A stretch of DNA of 8,170 nucleotides from positions 1-8,170 of the forward strand of contig URYI01000089.1 in assembly GCA_900552055.1 (NCBI GenBank). The letters run 5' to 3'. This stretch comes from an uncultured Eubacteriales bacterium. GTDB taxonomy: Bacteria; Bacillota; Clostridia; Christensenellales; QALW01. Position numbers and translations under genes: made by a program. The notes under the pieces were generated by a model that worked only from the letters and a program-made list of their open reading frames with translations, was not told the DNA's origin and did not search any database. Shown here in pieces: positions 1 through 6,216 of this stretch; the stretch's first letter is position 1; every line of letters starts with the position of its first letter.

Positions 1-47
1 CGGGCCTGTCAGGCCCGGCCCAGGCAGGCCCGTTTTACGGGCCTGCC
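1..47. repeat. GC-rich nested palindromes at left edge
   Basis: The 8-mer CGGGCCTG occurs at 1-8 and 38-45, and its reverse complement CAGGCCCG at 10-17 and 25-32. The closest pairings are a 7-bp hairpin (1-7 with 11-17) and a perfect 10-bp hairpin (23-32 with 38-47, loop TTTTA). The four units could also pair in other, mutually exclusive ways. No T-tract follows on either strand, so a simple intrinsic terminator is not shown. The same 8-mer appears once more at 2365-2372, after the secreted-protein gene. It may be a transcription-end structure of a gene lying off the left edge, or a dispersed palindromic repeat. Confidence 0.6.
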
Positions 48-72
48 AAACGCCCCGCCCCCTTGTGACGCT

Positions 73-103
73 GGATTTGGGCGCCCGCAGGGCGCCCAAA
101 TCC
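73..103. terminator. Perfect 14-bp inverted repeat, possible terminator
   Basis: The arms 73-86 and 90-103 are perfectly complementary over 14 bp with a 3-base loop (GCA). The repeat lies 59 bases downstream of the mazF stop codon (minus strand). A T5 run at 113-117 follows on the plus strand only, after a 9-base gap; no T-run follows on the minus strand. The pairing is certain, but the role as a terminator, perhaps shared by convergent genes, is inferred. Confidence 0.45.
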
Positions 104-161
104 GCGCCGCCCTTTTTCCGGGCTTTGCATTCTTAAATATTAAGGCGGTTATTTATATTGA

Positions 162-512
162 TTAATCGGCCGCAGCACAGCCAAGGCTTATCATAAGCCC
201 GTTATCCACCGTTTTCATATCCTCTAAAGTAAGGCCGCCTATCTTGTCTCTCAGGCGCCTTTTATCTATAGTCCGTATCTGCTCCAGAAGCACGACAGAA
301 TCCTTCGCCAGTCCGTGACTGTAGGCGTCCAGCTCTATATGCGTGGGCATTTTAGCCTTGTCTATCTTCGAGGTTATGGCGGCGACGATAATTGTAGGGC
401 TGTATTTGTTCCCTATATCGTTCTGAACTATCAATACGGGCCGTATTCCGCCTTGTTCAGAGCCTACTACCGGGCTCAAGTCGGCGTAATATATTTCTCC
501 GCGTTTTGGCAA
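162..512 (-). CDS. mazF: MazF/NdoA-type mRNA interferase toxin
   Basis: This is the toxin of a type II toxin-antitoxin pair, a cytoplasmic ribosome-independent endoribonuclease that cuts mRNA at short specific sequences and is neutralised by direct binding of its antitoxin. It is 116 residues long, the same as Bacillus subtilis MazF, and aligns with it almost without gaps: the [19 protein letters not shown] block at residues 4-22, then [22 protein letters not shown] and [10 protein letters not shown]. The expected catalytic pair is present as Arg24 and Thr47. The start codon is TTG: the in-frame codons TGA TAA lie one codon upstream, so no earlier start is possible, and the conserved N-terminus begins right after it. 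The start lies inside the 3' end of the antitoxin frame (37-nt overlap), implying translational coupling and shared transcription from the promoter at 782-810. The family call is very secure; the cleavage sequence cannot be read from the gene. Confidence 0.96.
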   Translation of the reverse strand: MPKRGEIYYADLSPVVGSEQGGIRPVLIVQNDIGNKYSPTIIVAAITSKIDKAKMPTHIELDAYSHGLAKDSVVLLEQIRTIDKRRLRDKIGGLTLEDMKTVDNGLMISLGCAAAD

Positions 513-751
513 TCCTTATCACTCTCCGTCGTACCTTTTGTTAAAACAGGGAGGTCGTTTTCGGCGCAGAGACAGTATTGGGCAAGCTCAAGATTCACCT
601 CGGCCCAACGGATATACCCTCTGGCCAGACTCTCCCTTACTTCTATTCTATGCTCTGCGCGTTCGGTTTGTCCGTTTATGTGCCTTTTATTGGCATAAAC
701 GGCCTTGCCTGTCTCAGTGTATTTCTTTTTCCCGCCTGTTTTTACGGACAT
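476..751 (-). CDS. MazE-like antitoxin, atypical N-terminus
   Basis: This is the probable antitoxin of the adjacent MazF. It is the first gene of the operon, starting at ATG with a strong GGAGG site 8 bases upstream. At 91 residues it matches the usual size (B. subtilis MazE is 93). Residues of about 40-65 resemble the toxin-binding C-terminal half of Bacillus-type MazE: ESLARGY, then AEVNLELA, then an acidic AEND segment, comparable to MRRGY and KINLNI in MazE. The N-terminal 38 residues are short, basic and hydrophilic, and I cannot see the ribbon-helix-helix DNA-binding fold (hydrophobic strand, then helix-turn-helix with a RSEFI-like motif) expected there. DNA-binding autoregulation may therefore be altered or lost. 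The end is also odd: the frame runs 37 nt into mazF, whereas the -1 frame would stop at TGA 521-519, giving a more typical acidic ending and a junction without overlap. The antitoxin call rests on position plus this C-terminal resemblance. Confidence 0.75.
   Translation of the reverse strand: MSVKTGGKKKYTETGKAVYANKRHINGQTERAEHRIEVRESLARGYIRWAEVNLELAQYCLCAENDLPVLTKGTTESDKDCQNAEKYITPT
513..527 (-). promoter_or_regulatory. Ribosome binding site deciding the mazF TTG start
   Basis: On the minus strand GGAGAG (527-522) precedes the TTG start by 9 bases, with the in-frame stops TGA TAA (521-516) in between. A second, AGGA-like match abuts the start and is too close to act. The site supports initiation at TTG within the upstream reading frame. 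Confidence 0.6.
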
Positions 752-781
752 TTCTTATTCCTCCATTTATTATGTACCATA

Positions 782-810
782 ATTATATATTCATTCAGCC
801 GCACAAACAA
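782..810 (-). promoter_or_regulatory. Promoter of the toxin-antitoxin operon
   Basis: On the minus strand, -35 TTGTTT (810-805), a 17-base spacer and a perfect -10 TATAAT (787-782) form a good housekeeping sigma promoter. The start of transcription would be near 775, leaving a leader of about 24 bases that contains GGAGG ahead of the ATG at 751. No clear operator palindrome overlaps it. Confidence 0.8.
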
Positions 811-876
811 CAATCAAAATATTCCTTTTATTTTACAAATATTTGCATTGAAATAATTAAAATCTGTCCGCTCCTA

Positions 877-904
877 TTGACATTTACGCTGAATAAGGTA
901 TTAT
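877..904 (+). promoter_or_regulatory. Promoter of the secreted-protein gene
   Basis: A perfect -35 TTGACA (877-882) is followed by an AT-rich -10 region. TATTAT at 899-904 gives a 16-base spacer; TTATAT at 901-906 (18 bases) is an alternative. It faces away from the toxin-antitoxin promoter, with 66 bases between the two -35 boxes. Confidence 0.65.
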
Positions 905-911
905 ATAAATA

Positions 912-1065
912 GCATTATCAGCATCAAGGTACACAGCTTAGCATCTATATTTTATAAAGAAGTTTACTTTATGCGCCTCATCCAACCTGTTTTCTTAAAG
1001 TATGCATGCTGTTTATTCCACTGTCCTTAAAAAACTAAAATTCATCAAATGCAAGGAGAAGGCCT
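912..1065 (+). other. AT-rich untranslated leader of the secreted-protein gene
   Basis: About 150 bases separate the predicted transcription start from the ATG at 1066. The stretch holds no gene and no riboswitch class I recognise. A weak 6-bp inverted repeat (954-959 with 967-972) is the only structure seen. The ribosome binding site AAGGAG at 1053-1058 lies 7 bases before the ATG. The long leader leaves room for post-transcriptional control, but none is demonstrated. Confidence 0.45.
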
Positions 1066-2343
1066 ATGAAATACATTAAAACAGCCCTGGTTTCCATTAT
1101 GCTTCTGCTTTTTCTGACGCCCGCCGCAGGCGCGTCCCAAATCGCGCAAGCTGAGTCTGAGGAATGGAAAACAGCTTTCTTTCTTCAACCCGACGGCCGG
1201 GAAATGACCAGGCTTAAACTGGGCGCGGAAATGTCATTATATGACGATTATAACCCTATGATAAAGTATCTGGAAAAATATAACGCTGAGCTGGATTTTT
1301 CAAAAGCATGGATAGGAACCATAGGCAGTAATCATTTTGCCAACTACGGTCAGCTTGCCGAATATATTGATGCGTATAAAGAAATATATGATTATGAAGG
1401 CCGGGATGAAAAAATAAATATAGACTTGGATATGTTCATGAATTATGATGGGATACCTATAAAAAGAATTTTCCCTAACGACCACAATAGACATTTTATA
1501 GTTCCCGCCTATTCCAACGGCAAATGCGTGGCTCTTTTTCATTTTTATGATCCCTCTCCCTATTTAATGGGCGACGAGCCTCACGAAGAATGGCCAAATG
1601 ATACCAACGGCTCAGGCTTTATATGTTTTAGCACTACTTATCCTGTTTCGGGCGAACCCTCATTATGGAGCAATGTTTCCGAAGCCTATGAAGCAGTCAA
1701 AGCGTTGGGCGCCGATATACAGGGCATATATACCGTAAGCGATACATACTACTATTGCAGAGAATCTTCTATTGGCAAAGGTTACACATTATACTATACG
1801 CCGAAGTACACGGACGCTGACGGCAAACGTAGAAACATGCTGCCCTATGACGGAATCCACACCTTTGACGTTATCACTCTTAAAACCGACCAGGGAATTT
1901 ATATTTACCGGGTACCCAAGGACGAATACTGGGCGAGTATTCCCGAAACCCATCAGCTCTTTACAATGGAAGATTATGCATACCATCTGGAATCTGAACA
2001 CCAATTCCTCAATGTAAAGCTCCAGCCCTCTGCCTCGGCTACGGCTCCGGAGGAGACTGAATCGGCTCCTACACCCTCCCCCACTGTCGTCCGTACTCCC
2101 CGGCCCACCCGCACGTCAAAGAAAACCGCCTCTGCCCTAAGCGCTTCAGCGCCTGAAAGCTTATCCTCTCCTTCAGGTCCAGGCTCGTTCCCGCCCGCCG
2201 CCGTTATTACCCTTTCCCCTGCGCCGGAAAATGAGCCCCAATCCTCCCTCCCCTTAATGGCGGTTATAGCCGTATTAAGCTGCGCTATTGCCGGCGCAGT
2301 AGTCTGGGCGGTACGCCGGCATATTAAAAAGAGCGGGAACTAA
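1066..2343 (+). CDS. Secreted, membrane-anchored protein of unknown function
   Basis: I do not recognise the family. The architecture is clear: a Sec signal peptide (Lys2 and Lys5, hydrophobic core about 7-19, Ala-Gly-Ala at 21-23 suggesting cleavage after Ala23); an extracellular domain of roughly 24-318 rich in Tyr, Asp and other aromatic residues; a low-complexity Pro/Ser/Thr/Ala stalk at about 320-394; one transmembrane helix at about 395-416; and a short basic cytoplasmic tail (RRHIKKSGN). This predicts a type I surface protein held outside the cell on a flexible, possibly glycosylated spacer. There is no LPXTG sorting signal, so anchoring is by the helix. I see no recognisable catalytic motif. 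The start is well supported by AAGGAG at 1053-1058. It is a single-gene unit with its own promoter and is unrelated by strand to the toxin-antitoxin operon. Adhesin, ligand-binding or cell-wall enzyme roles are all open. Confidence 0.85.
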   Translation: MKYIKTALVSIMLLLFLTPAAGASQIAQAESEEWKTAFFLQPDGREMTRLKLGAEMSLYDDYNPMIKYLEKYNAELDFSKAWIGTIGSNHFANYGQLAEYIDAYKEIYDYEGRDEKINIDLDMFMNYDGIPIKRIFPNDHNRHFIVPAYSNGKCVALFHFYDPSPYLMGDEPHEEWPNDTNGSGFICFSTTYPVSGEPSLWSNVSEAYEAVKALGADIQGIYTVSDTYYYCRESSIGKGYTLYYTPKYTDADGKRRNMLPYDGIHTFDVITLKTDQGIYIYRVPKDEYWASIPETHQLFTMEDYAYHLESEHQFLNVKLQPSASATAPEETESAPTPSPTVVRTPRPTRTSKKTASALSASAPESLSSPSGPGSFPPAAVITLSPAPENEPQSSLPLMAVIAVLSCAIAGAVVWAVRRHIKKSGN

Positions 2344-2731
2344 AATATAGGAACCTTAATATTACAGGCCCGCCTGCCCGCTAAGAGCCGGCGCCCTATC
2401 TTAAATATTCCTGCATAATGGCTCTGGCAATTCAAAAACGGCAAGCGAGTTTTTTTAAAGTGCTCCGGAATTATCGCGGCTTCTCAAAACAAATTCCATA
2501 TCGGAAACAAAGGCTGAATTAAGGTGTAAAGATTAACAGAATTAGAGCATGAATTCTCGGCAAAATGATTACCAATATGCTCATAAGCGTTGAAAATCAG
2601 TCTTGCAAACAAGTTTTAAGGCAATTTTCCGGATAGCATTCTATTGAAAACAGGACTGCTTGGGAAAAGCAGGCGAAAAACAAGGTTAATGGCCGATGTG
2701 TTTATGCCATTATACTGTCAAAGCCGGCAAT
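2344..2731. other. Intergenic stretch without a convincing gene
   Basis: No reading frame here has a start, a ribosome binding site and plausible protein composition together. Visible items are one copy of CAGGCCCG (2365-2372) shared with the left-edge palindromes, a T-run at 2450-2456 preceded by a weak AT-only stem (2434-2439 with 2449-2454) that might end the upstream transcript, and a 6-bp hairpin (2656-2661 with 2667-2672, loop GGGAA). No strong terminator for the secreted-protein gene was found. Confidence 0.5.
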
Positions 2732-2863
2732 TTATTTGGAGTTTTGAAATCCATATGACCTTCCCGGCTTCCACCTTCTGTATGGCGAGAAGTCCCGATA
2801 CAGCCTCAGTATATAAAGGCCATCGTTCCCCAAGGCGTCTTGTGTTTCGCTGACTGCCGCCAT
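2732..2863 (-). CDS. Hypothetical small ORF, 43 residues, possibly decayed
   Basis: I do not recognise it. An ATG at 2863 is preceded by GGAAGG four bases upstream, and a promoter (2956-2928) lies at a suitable distance with a leader of about 58 bases. The peptide begins MAAVSETQDALGNDGLY and then becomes rich in Arg, Tyr and Trp. After Tyr17 a two-base shift at a TA-repeat would give a smoother sequence (TEAVSGLLAIQKVEAGKVIW) that runs to a stop shortly downstream, so this could be a frameshifted remnant. It could equally be a chance frame in an untranslated RNA: a 7-bp stem (2721-2727 with 2764-2770) overlaps it. Expression is plausible; coding is unproven. Confidence 0.25.
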   Translation of the reverse strand: MAAVSETQDALGNDGLYILRLYRDFSPYRRWKPGRSYGFQNSK

Positions 2864-2927
2864 AAAACCTTCCTTTTAACTCCGCTTGCTTTGCCGTCGG
2901 GGAATTTAATTGGGGAATCCACTCTAA

Positions 2928-2956
2928 ATTATCCCTTAAAACAAACTGCTTGACAA
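2928..2956 (-). promoter_or_regulatory. Minus-strand promoter back-to-back with the T-box promoter
   Basis: On the minus strand, -35 TTGTCA (2956-2951), a 17-base spacer and -10 GATAAT (2933-2928) make a good match. Its -35 box shares five bases with the -35 of the plus-strand T-box promoter, so the two polymerase sites should exclude each other. Transcription would start near 2921 and read into the small ORF at 2863-2732. Confidence 0.5.
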
Positions 2957-2978
2957 AAATATTTTCTATGCATAAAAT
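2950..2978 (+). promoter_or_regulatory. Promoter of the metG T-box transcript
   Basis: A perfect -35 TTGACA (2950-2955), a 17-base spacer and -10 TAAAAT (2973-2978) give a strong housekeeping promoter. Transcription should start near 2985, just ahead of the T-box stem I. Confidence 0.85.
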
Positions 2979-2984
2979 ATATAA

Positions 2985-3240
2985 AATTAAAGGAAACTAT
3001 CTTTAATATATAAAGGCAGAGATGCAATTAAGTAGCGTTTAACCGGGGCCAAAAGAGAGCCGGGCAAAGGTGAAAGCCGGCGGCAGGGAAAGCGTGAAGC
3101 ATGGATTGCGGAGTTTTTCGGTTCGCCCCCGTTATAAGGCTTAAAGAGCCGTCTGGCGTTTCTGAATATGGACAAAAGGCGGGAATCAGGGTGGTACCGC
3201 GGTTTTCTCGCCCCTGGCGAGAGAACCGCTTTTTATTTTA
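2985..3240 (+). promoter_or_regulatory. T-box riboswitch, methionine specifier (metG leader)
   Basis: This is a tRNA-sensing leader: uncharged tRNA-Met pairs with the specifier and with the T-box bulge, stabilising the antiterminator and allowing transcription of metG. The hallmark T-box AGGGTGGTACCGCG lies at 3188-3201 and runs into the terminator. Stem I can be traced: basal helix GCAAT (3024-3028) with ATTGC (3105-3109), the AAGTA loop-E element (3030-3034), the AGAGAGCC element (3054-3061), the distal hairpin GCCGG/CCGGC (3059-3063 with 3077-3081) enclosing GGTGAAAG, and a specifier loop GAAGCATGG whose ATG triplet (3101-3103) is followed by a purine. ATG predicts tRNA-Met, matching the downstream gene. 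A small hairpin (3138-3141 with 3147-3150) lies in the stem II/III region. The T-box call is near certain; the exact 5' boundary is inferred from the promoter. Confidence 0.96.
3199..3240 (+). terminator. T-box regulated intrinsic terminator
   Basis: Arms 3199-3212 and 3216-3229 form a 14-bp stem (13 Watson-Crick pairs and one G-U) with loop CCT, followed by a U-rich tract at 3230-3239. Its 5' arm overlaps the end of the conserved T-box sequence, so antiterminator and terminator are mutually exclusive. It attenuates metG when tRNA-Met is charged. Confidence 0.95.
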
Positions 3241-3270
3241 TCAGCCCGTCCTGGGCGGAAAGGATGAAAA

Positions 3271-5271
3271 ATGCAAAAGGAAACCTATTATATCACTACC
3301 CCCATATATTATCCCAGCGATAATCTGCATATCGGGCACAGCTACTGCTCAGTAGCCGCTGACACGATGGCCCGGTACAAAAAACTAAGGGGCTATGACG
3401 TATTTTTTCTTACCGGCTCGGACGAGCACGGCCAGAAGATAGCCAAAAAGGCCGCCGAAGCCAATGTTTCCCCTAAAGAATATGTAGACGGCATAGTGAA
3501 AAATATAAAGGCGCTCTGGGAACTGATGGACGTCAAATATGACAAATATATCCGCACTACAGACGAGGAGCATGTAAAATGCGTGCAGCAGATATTTAAA
3601 AAGCTGTACGATAAGGGAGACATATATAAAAGCGAATACGAAGGCTGGTACTGCACGCCCTGCGAATCCTTCTGGACAGAGACGCAGCTGAAAGACGGAA
3701 TGTGCCCCGACTGCGGGCGGCCCGTACAGAAGATGAAAGAGGAAAGCTATTTCTTCCGTTTAAGCTCATATCAGGACAGGCTGATTAAATATATAGAAGA
3801 CCACCCTGAATTTATACAGCCCGTTTCCCGCCGCAATGAAATGCTGAATAATTTCCTGCTGCCCGGCCTGGAGGACTTATGCGTTTCCCGCACTTCGGTT
3901 AAATGGGGCATACCCGTGCCCTTTGACGAAAACCACACCGTTTACGTCTGGCTGGACGCGCTGACCAACTATATAACCGCCCTGGGCTACCTTTCGGAGG
4001 ATGATTCCCTCTTTAAGAAATACTGGCCCGCCCAGCTGCACCTTGTGGGCAAGGAGATTGTGCGTTTCCATACTATAATCTGGCCGGCCATACTCATGGC
4101 GCTGGACCTGCCGCTGCCCAAACAGGTTTTCGGGCACGGCTGGCTGGTATTCGGCGGTGAAAAGATGAGCAAGAGCCGGGGAAATGTTGTAGACCCCGTA
4201 GCCCTTTGCGAGCGCTACGGCTCGGACGCTCTGCGCTATTTCCTTATGAGGGAAATGACCTTCGGCTCGGACGGCAATTTTACCAATGAGGCGCTTATAA
4301 GCCGCATAAACAGCGATTTGGCAAACGACCTGGGCAACCTTCTAAGCCGCACGACGGCCATGATAGACAAATATTTTAACGGCGTGCTGCCCGCGCCTGA
4401 AGCGCCCGAAGAAATAGACGATGAACTGCAAAAATTATGCCTGCAAACGGTCAAGGAATACGCAGTCAAAATGGACGAGCTGCAATTCTCATCTGCCCTT
4501 GCCGTCCTTTGGCAGTATATATCCCGCTGCAACAAATATATAGACCAGACTATGCCCTGGATGCTGGCCAAGGAGGAATCCAAAAAGGCGCGGCTGGGAA
4601 CAGTGCTTTATAATCTGGCCGAGAGCCTGCGCATAATAGGGGTTTTGAGCAGTCCGGTAATGGTCAGGACAAGCGAACAGATATTTAAAGCGCTTAATAC
4701 TGATAAAACCTCCTGGGAAAGCCTGAGCACTTTCGGCGGGCTGGAGCCGGGAAGCAATATAGTAAAGCCCGACGCGCTTTTCCCCCGGATTGACATGGAA
4801 AAGGAATTGCAGGCACTTGAGGCGCTCAACCCGTCCAAGGCCGGGGACGCGTCCGGAAAAGACGGCGCGTCCGAAAAGACCGCTTCGCCCCAAAAAAGCA
4901 ATAACGCTCAAAAATCCGATGCCCCGCAAAAGGAAGAGACGCTTAAGGAGCAGATAACCATTGACCAGTTTGACAAACTGGATTTAAGAGTGGGAGTCAT
5001 AAAGCATTCGGAACGGGTAAAAGGCGCGGATAAGCTGCTTAAATCCATAGTGGATATTGGCGAAGAACGCACCATTGTTTCAGGTATAGCTAATTGGTAT
5101 TCCCCCGAAGAGCTTATAGGCAAAGAAGTTGTGGTAGTAGCTAACCTTAAGCCGGCCAAGCTGCGCGGTATACTCAGCGAAGGCATGATTCTATGCGGAG
5201 AAAACCAAAAGGGAGAATTAAAGCTGATTTCGCCCGAAGCCGTCCTGGGCGCGGGAGCAAAGGTAAAATAA
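3271..5271 (+). CDS. metG: Methionyl-tRNA synthetase with C-terminal tRNA-binding domain
   Basis: This class I aminoacyl-tRNA synthetase activates methionine with ATP and charges tRNA-Met, including the initiator, in the cytoplasm. At 666 residues it fits the long bacterial form. Visible in order: the HIGH signature at 20-23 in the Rossmann fold; a zinc knuckle in the connective peptide with two CxxC pairs, Cys128/Cys131 and Cys145/Cys148; the KMSKS loop at 298-302; an alpha-helical anticodon-binding domain of about 340-510; a hydrophilic Lys/Ser/Ala/Gln linker of about 520-560; and an OB-fold tRNA-binding (Trbp111-like) domain at about 561-666 containing DLRVG and KPAKLRG with LSEGMIL. The start is set by GGAAAGG at 3257-3263. 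Expression is controlled by the T-box leader. tatD begins at the base after the stop codon, so both share one transcript. The linker composition is typical of a disordered spacer and is likely species-specific. Confidence 0.98.
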   Translation: MQKETYYITTPIYYPSDNLHIGHSYCSVAADTMARYKKLRGYDVFFLTGSDEHGQKIAKKAAEANVSPKEYVDGIVKNIKALWELMDVKYDKYIRTTDEEHVKCVQQIFKKLYDKGDIYKSEYEGWYCTPCESFWTETQLKDGMCPDCGRPVQKMKEESYFFRLSSYQDRLIKYIEDHPEFIQPVSRRNEMLNNFLLPGLEDLCVSRTSVKWGIPVPFDENHTVYVWLDALTNYITALGYLSEDDSLFKKYWPAQLHLVGKEIVRFHTIIWPAILMALDLPLPKQVFGHGWLVFGGEKMSKSRGNVVDPVALCERYGSDALRYFLMREMTFGSDGNFTNEALISRINSDLANDLGNLLSRTTAMIDKYFNGVLPAPEAPEEIDDELQKLCLQTVKEYAVKMDELQFSSALAVLWQYISRCNKYIDQTMPWMLAKEESKKARLGTVLYNLAESLRIIGVLSSPVMVRTSEQIFKALNTDKTSWESLSTFGGLEPGSNIVKPDALFPRIDMEKELQALEALNPSKAGDASGKDGASEKTASPQKSNNAQKSDAPQKEETLKEQITIDQFDKLDLRVGVIKHSERVKGADKLLKSIVDIGEERTIVSGIANWYSPEELIGKEVVVVANLKPAKLRGILSEGMILCGENQKGELKLISPEAVLGAGAKVK

Positions 5272-6051
5272 ATGGAAAGACTGCTTTTTGACACTCATTG
5301 CCACATGGATGACAGCCGCTTTGACGGGGAAAGGGACGAGATTATTCAAATCATGCCCGAAAAGGGTATTAAGCATATACTCTGGGTGGGCACCGACCTT
5401 GTTTCCTCCCGCATGGCGTGCCAATATGCGGAAAAATATCCGCACGTCTGGTTCGGGGCAGGCTTTTACCCGCACGACACCGTAAAAATGACTGTTTCCT
5501 CCATTAAAGAGCTGGAAGCGCTTTTAAAACATGAAAAATGCCTTGCCCTGGGAGAAATCGGGCTGGATTACCATTATGAAGGAGCTCCCCGCCCAAAGCA
5601 GAAAGAAGCGCTTAAGGAGCAGTTAGAGCTGGCAGCCAGTCTGAATAAGCCGGTAAGCCTTCATGAGAGGGACGCATGCGGAGACATGCTGGAAATTCTC
5701 TCCCCCTTTAAAGGCAGGCTGCGCGGGGTAATGCATTGCTTTTCAGGAAGCCCCGGCAAAGCCGAGCAGTTTTTAAGATTGGGACTCTATATCTCTTTTT
5801 CGGGAGTACTCACCTTTAAAAACGCACGGCAGGCCGTTGAGACTGCCCGGGCCGTACCCAGAGAGCGTGCGCTTATAGAAACAGACAGCCCGTATATGGC
5901 GCCCGAACCTCTAAGAGGAAAACGAAACGAGCCGTCTTATGTACTGCATGTAGCTGAAAAACTGGCGGAAATATGGAATATAAGCGTTGAGGAAGCCGCA
6001 CGGCAAACCTGCCTTAACGCCCAAAGGCTGTTTATGGATAAAAATGCTTAG
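5272..6051 (+). CDS. tatD: TatD family metal-dependent hydrolase (DNase)
   Basis: This TIM-barrel amidohydrolase-like nuclease of the TatD/YcfH family is cytoplasmic, and characterised members act as metal-dependent 3'-5' DNases. At 259 residues it matches the family length. Metal ligands are all visible: HxH at His9/His11 (DTHCH), Glu95 in GEIGLDY, His131 in SLHERDA, His155 in MHCFSG and Asp205 in ETDSPY, followed by the conserved APEPLRGKRNEP loop. Its ATG follows the metG stop codon with no gap, with AAAGG eight bases upstream inside the end of metG, so translation is coupled and expression follows the T-box. metG-tatD adjacency is common in Bacillota. The next gene encodes a radical SAM protein of the family named for its association with TatD. 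The physiological substrate is not predictable from sequence. Confidence 0.97.
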   Translation: MERLLFDTHCHMDDSRFDGERDEIIQIMPEKGIKHILWVGTDLVSSRMACQYAEKYPHVWFGAGFYPHDTVKMTVSSIKELEALLKHEKCLALGEIGLDYHYEGAPRPKQKEALKEQLELAASLNKPVSLHERDACGDMLEILSPFKGRLRGVMHCFSGSPGKAEQFLRLGLYISFSGVLTFKNARQAVETARAVPRERALIETDSPYMAPEPLRGKRNEPSYVLHVAEKLAEIWNISVEEAARQTCLNAQRLFMDKNA

Positions 6052-6100
6052 CTTATTTTTAGGCGACCCGCCGCGCTCTATAAAAAGCATAATGTTAAAT

Positions 6101-6129
6101 TTGCTTTTCGCCGGCTGCTGCTATATAAT
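6101..6129 (+). promoter_or_regulatory. Internal promoter for the radical SAM-metY pair
   Basis: -35 TTGCTT (6101-6106), a 17-base spacer and a perfect -10 TATAAT (6124-6129) lie in the gap after tatD. Transcription would start near 6136, giving a leader of about 90 bases. No strong terminator separates it from tatD, so the downstream pair may be transcribed both from here and by read-through from the T-box promoter. Confidence 0.7.
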
Positions 6130-6158
6130 GGCCAGCATGTTTAAATTCTCAATGTCCG

Positions 6159-6179
6159 CTGTTATGCAATAAATAACAG
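6159..6179 (+). other. Hairpin in the leader of the radical SAM gene
   Basis: CTGTTAT (6159-6165) and ATAACAG (6173-6179) form a perfect 7-bp stem with a 7-base AT-rich loop, downstream of the internal promoter. No T-run follows, so it is not an intrinsic terminator. It could be an mRNA stability element or an operator for a dimeric regulator; nothing more can be said. Confidence 0.35.
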
Positions 6180-6210
6180 ATAACTGATATGGCCGTGAAT
6201 AAAAATACAG

Positions 6211-6216
6211 AAAGGA
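6211..6216 (+). promoter_or_regulatory. Ribosome binding site favouring a TTG start
   Basis: AAAGGA directly abuts the in-frame ATG at 6217, which is too close for initiation there. It lies 9 bases before the in-frame TTG at 6226, a normal spacing. The site therefore favours TTG as the start of the radical SAM gene. Confidence 0.55.

Noticed and set aside
315..912. Plus-strand reading frames opposite mazF and the antitoxin
   Set aside because: They lie antisense to a secure mazF and its partner, lack ribosome binding sites and have no recognisable protein character.
2365..2400. GC-rich stretch after the secreted-protein gene as its terminator
   Set aside because: Only imperfect 4-5 bp stems form and no T-run follows.
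2644..2853. Plus-strand 69-codon frame in the intergenic region
   Set aside because: It has only a TTG start, no ribosome binding site, an Arg-rich composition and no family resemblance; it is probably a chance frame.
2987..3175. Minus-strand frame across the T-box leader
   Set aside because: The sequence is fully explained by the T-box RNA structure, and the frame has no start signals.
6039..6061. AT-only inverted repeat (TAAAAAT/ATTTTTA) around the tatD stop as a terminator
   Set aside because: A 7-bp stem of A-T pairs overlapping the stop codon has too little stability for intrinsic termination, so read-through is expected.
5987..6172. Plus-strand frame overlapping the end of tatD and the following gap
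   Set aside because: Most of it is out of frame inside tatD, it has no ribosome binding site, and the gap is better explained by a promoter and leader.
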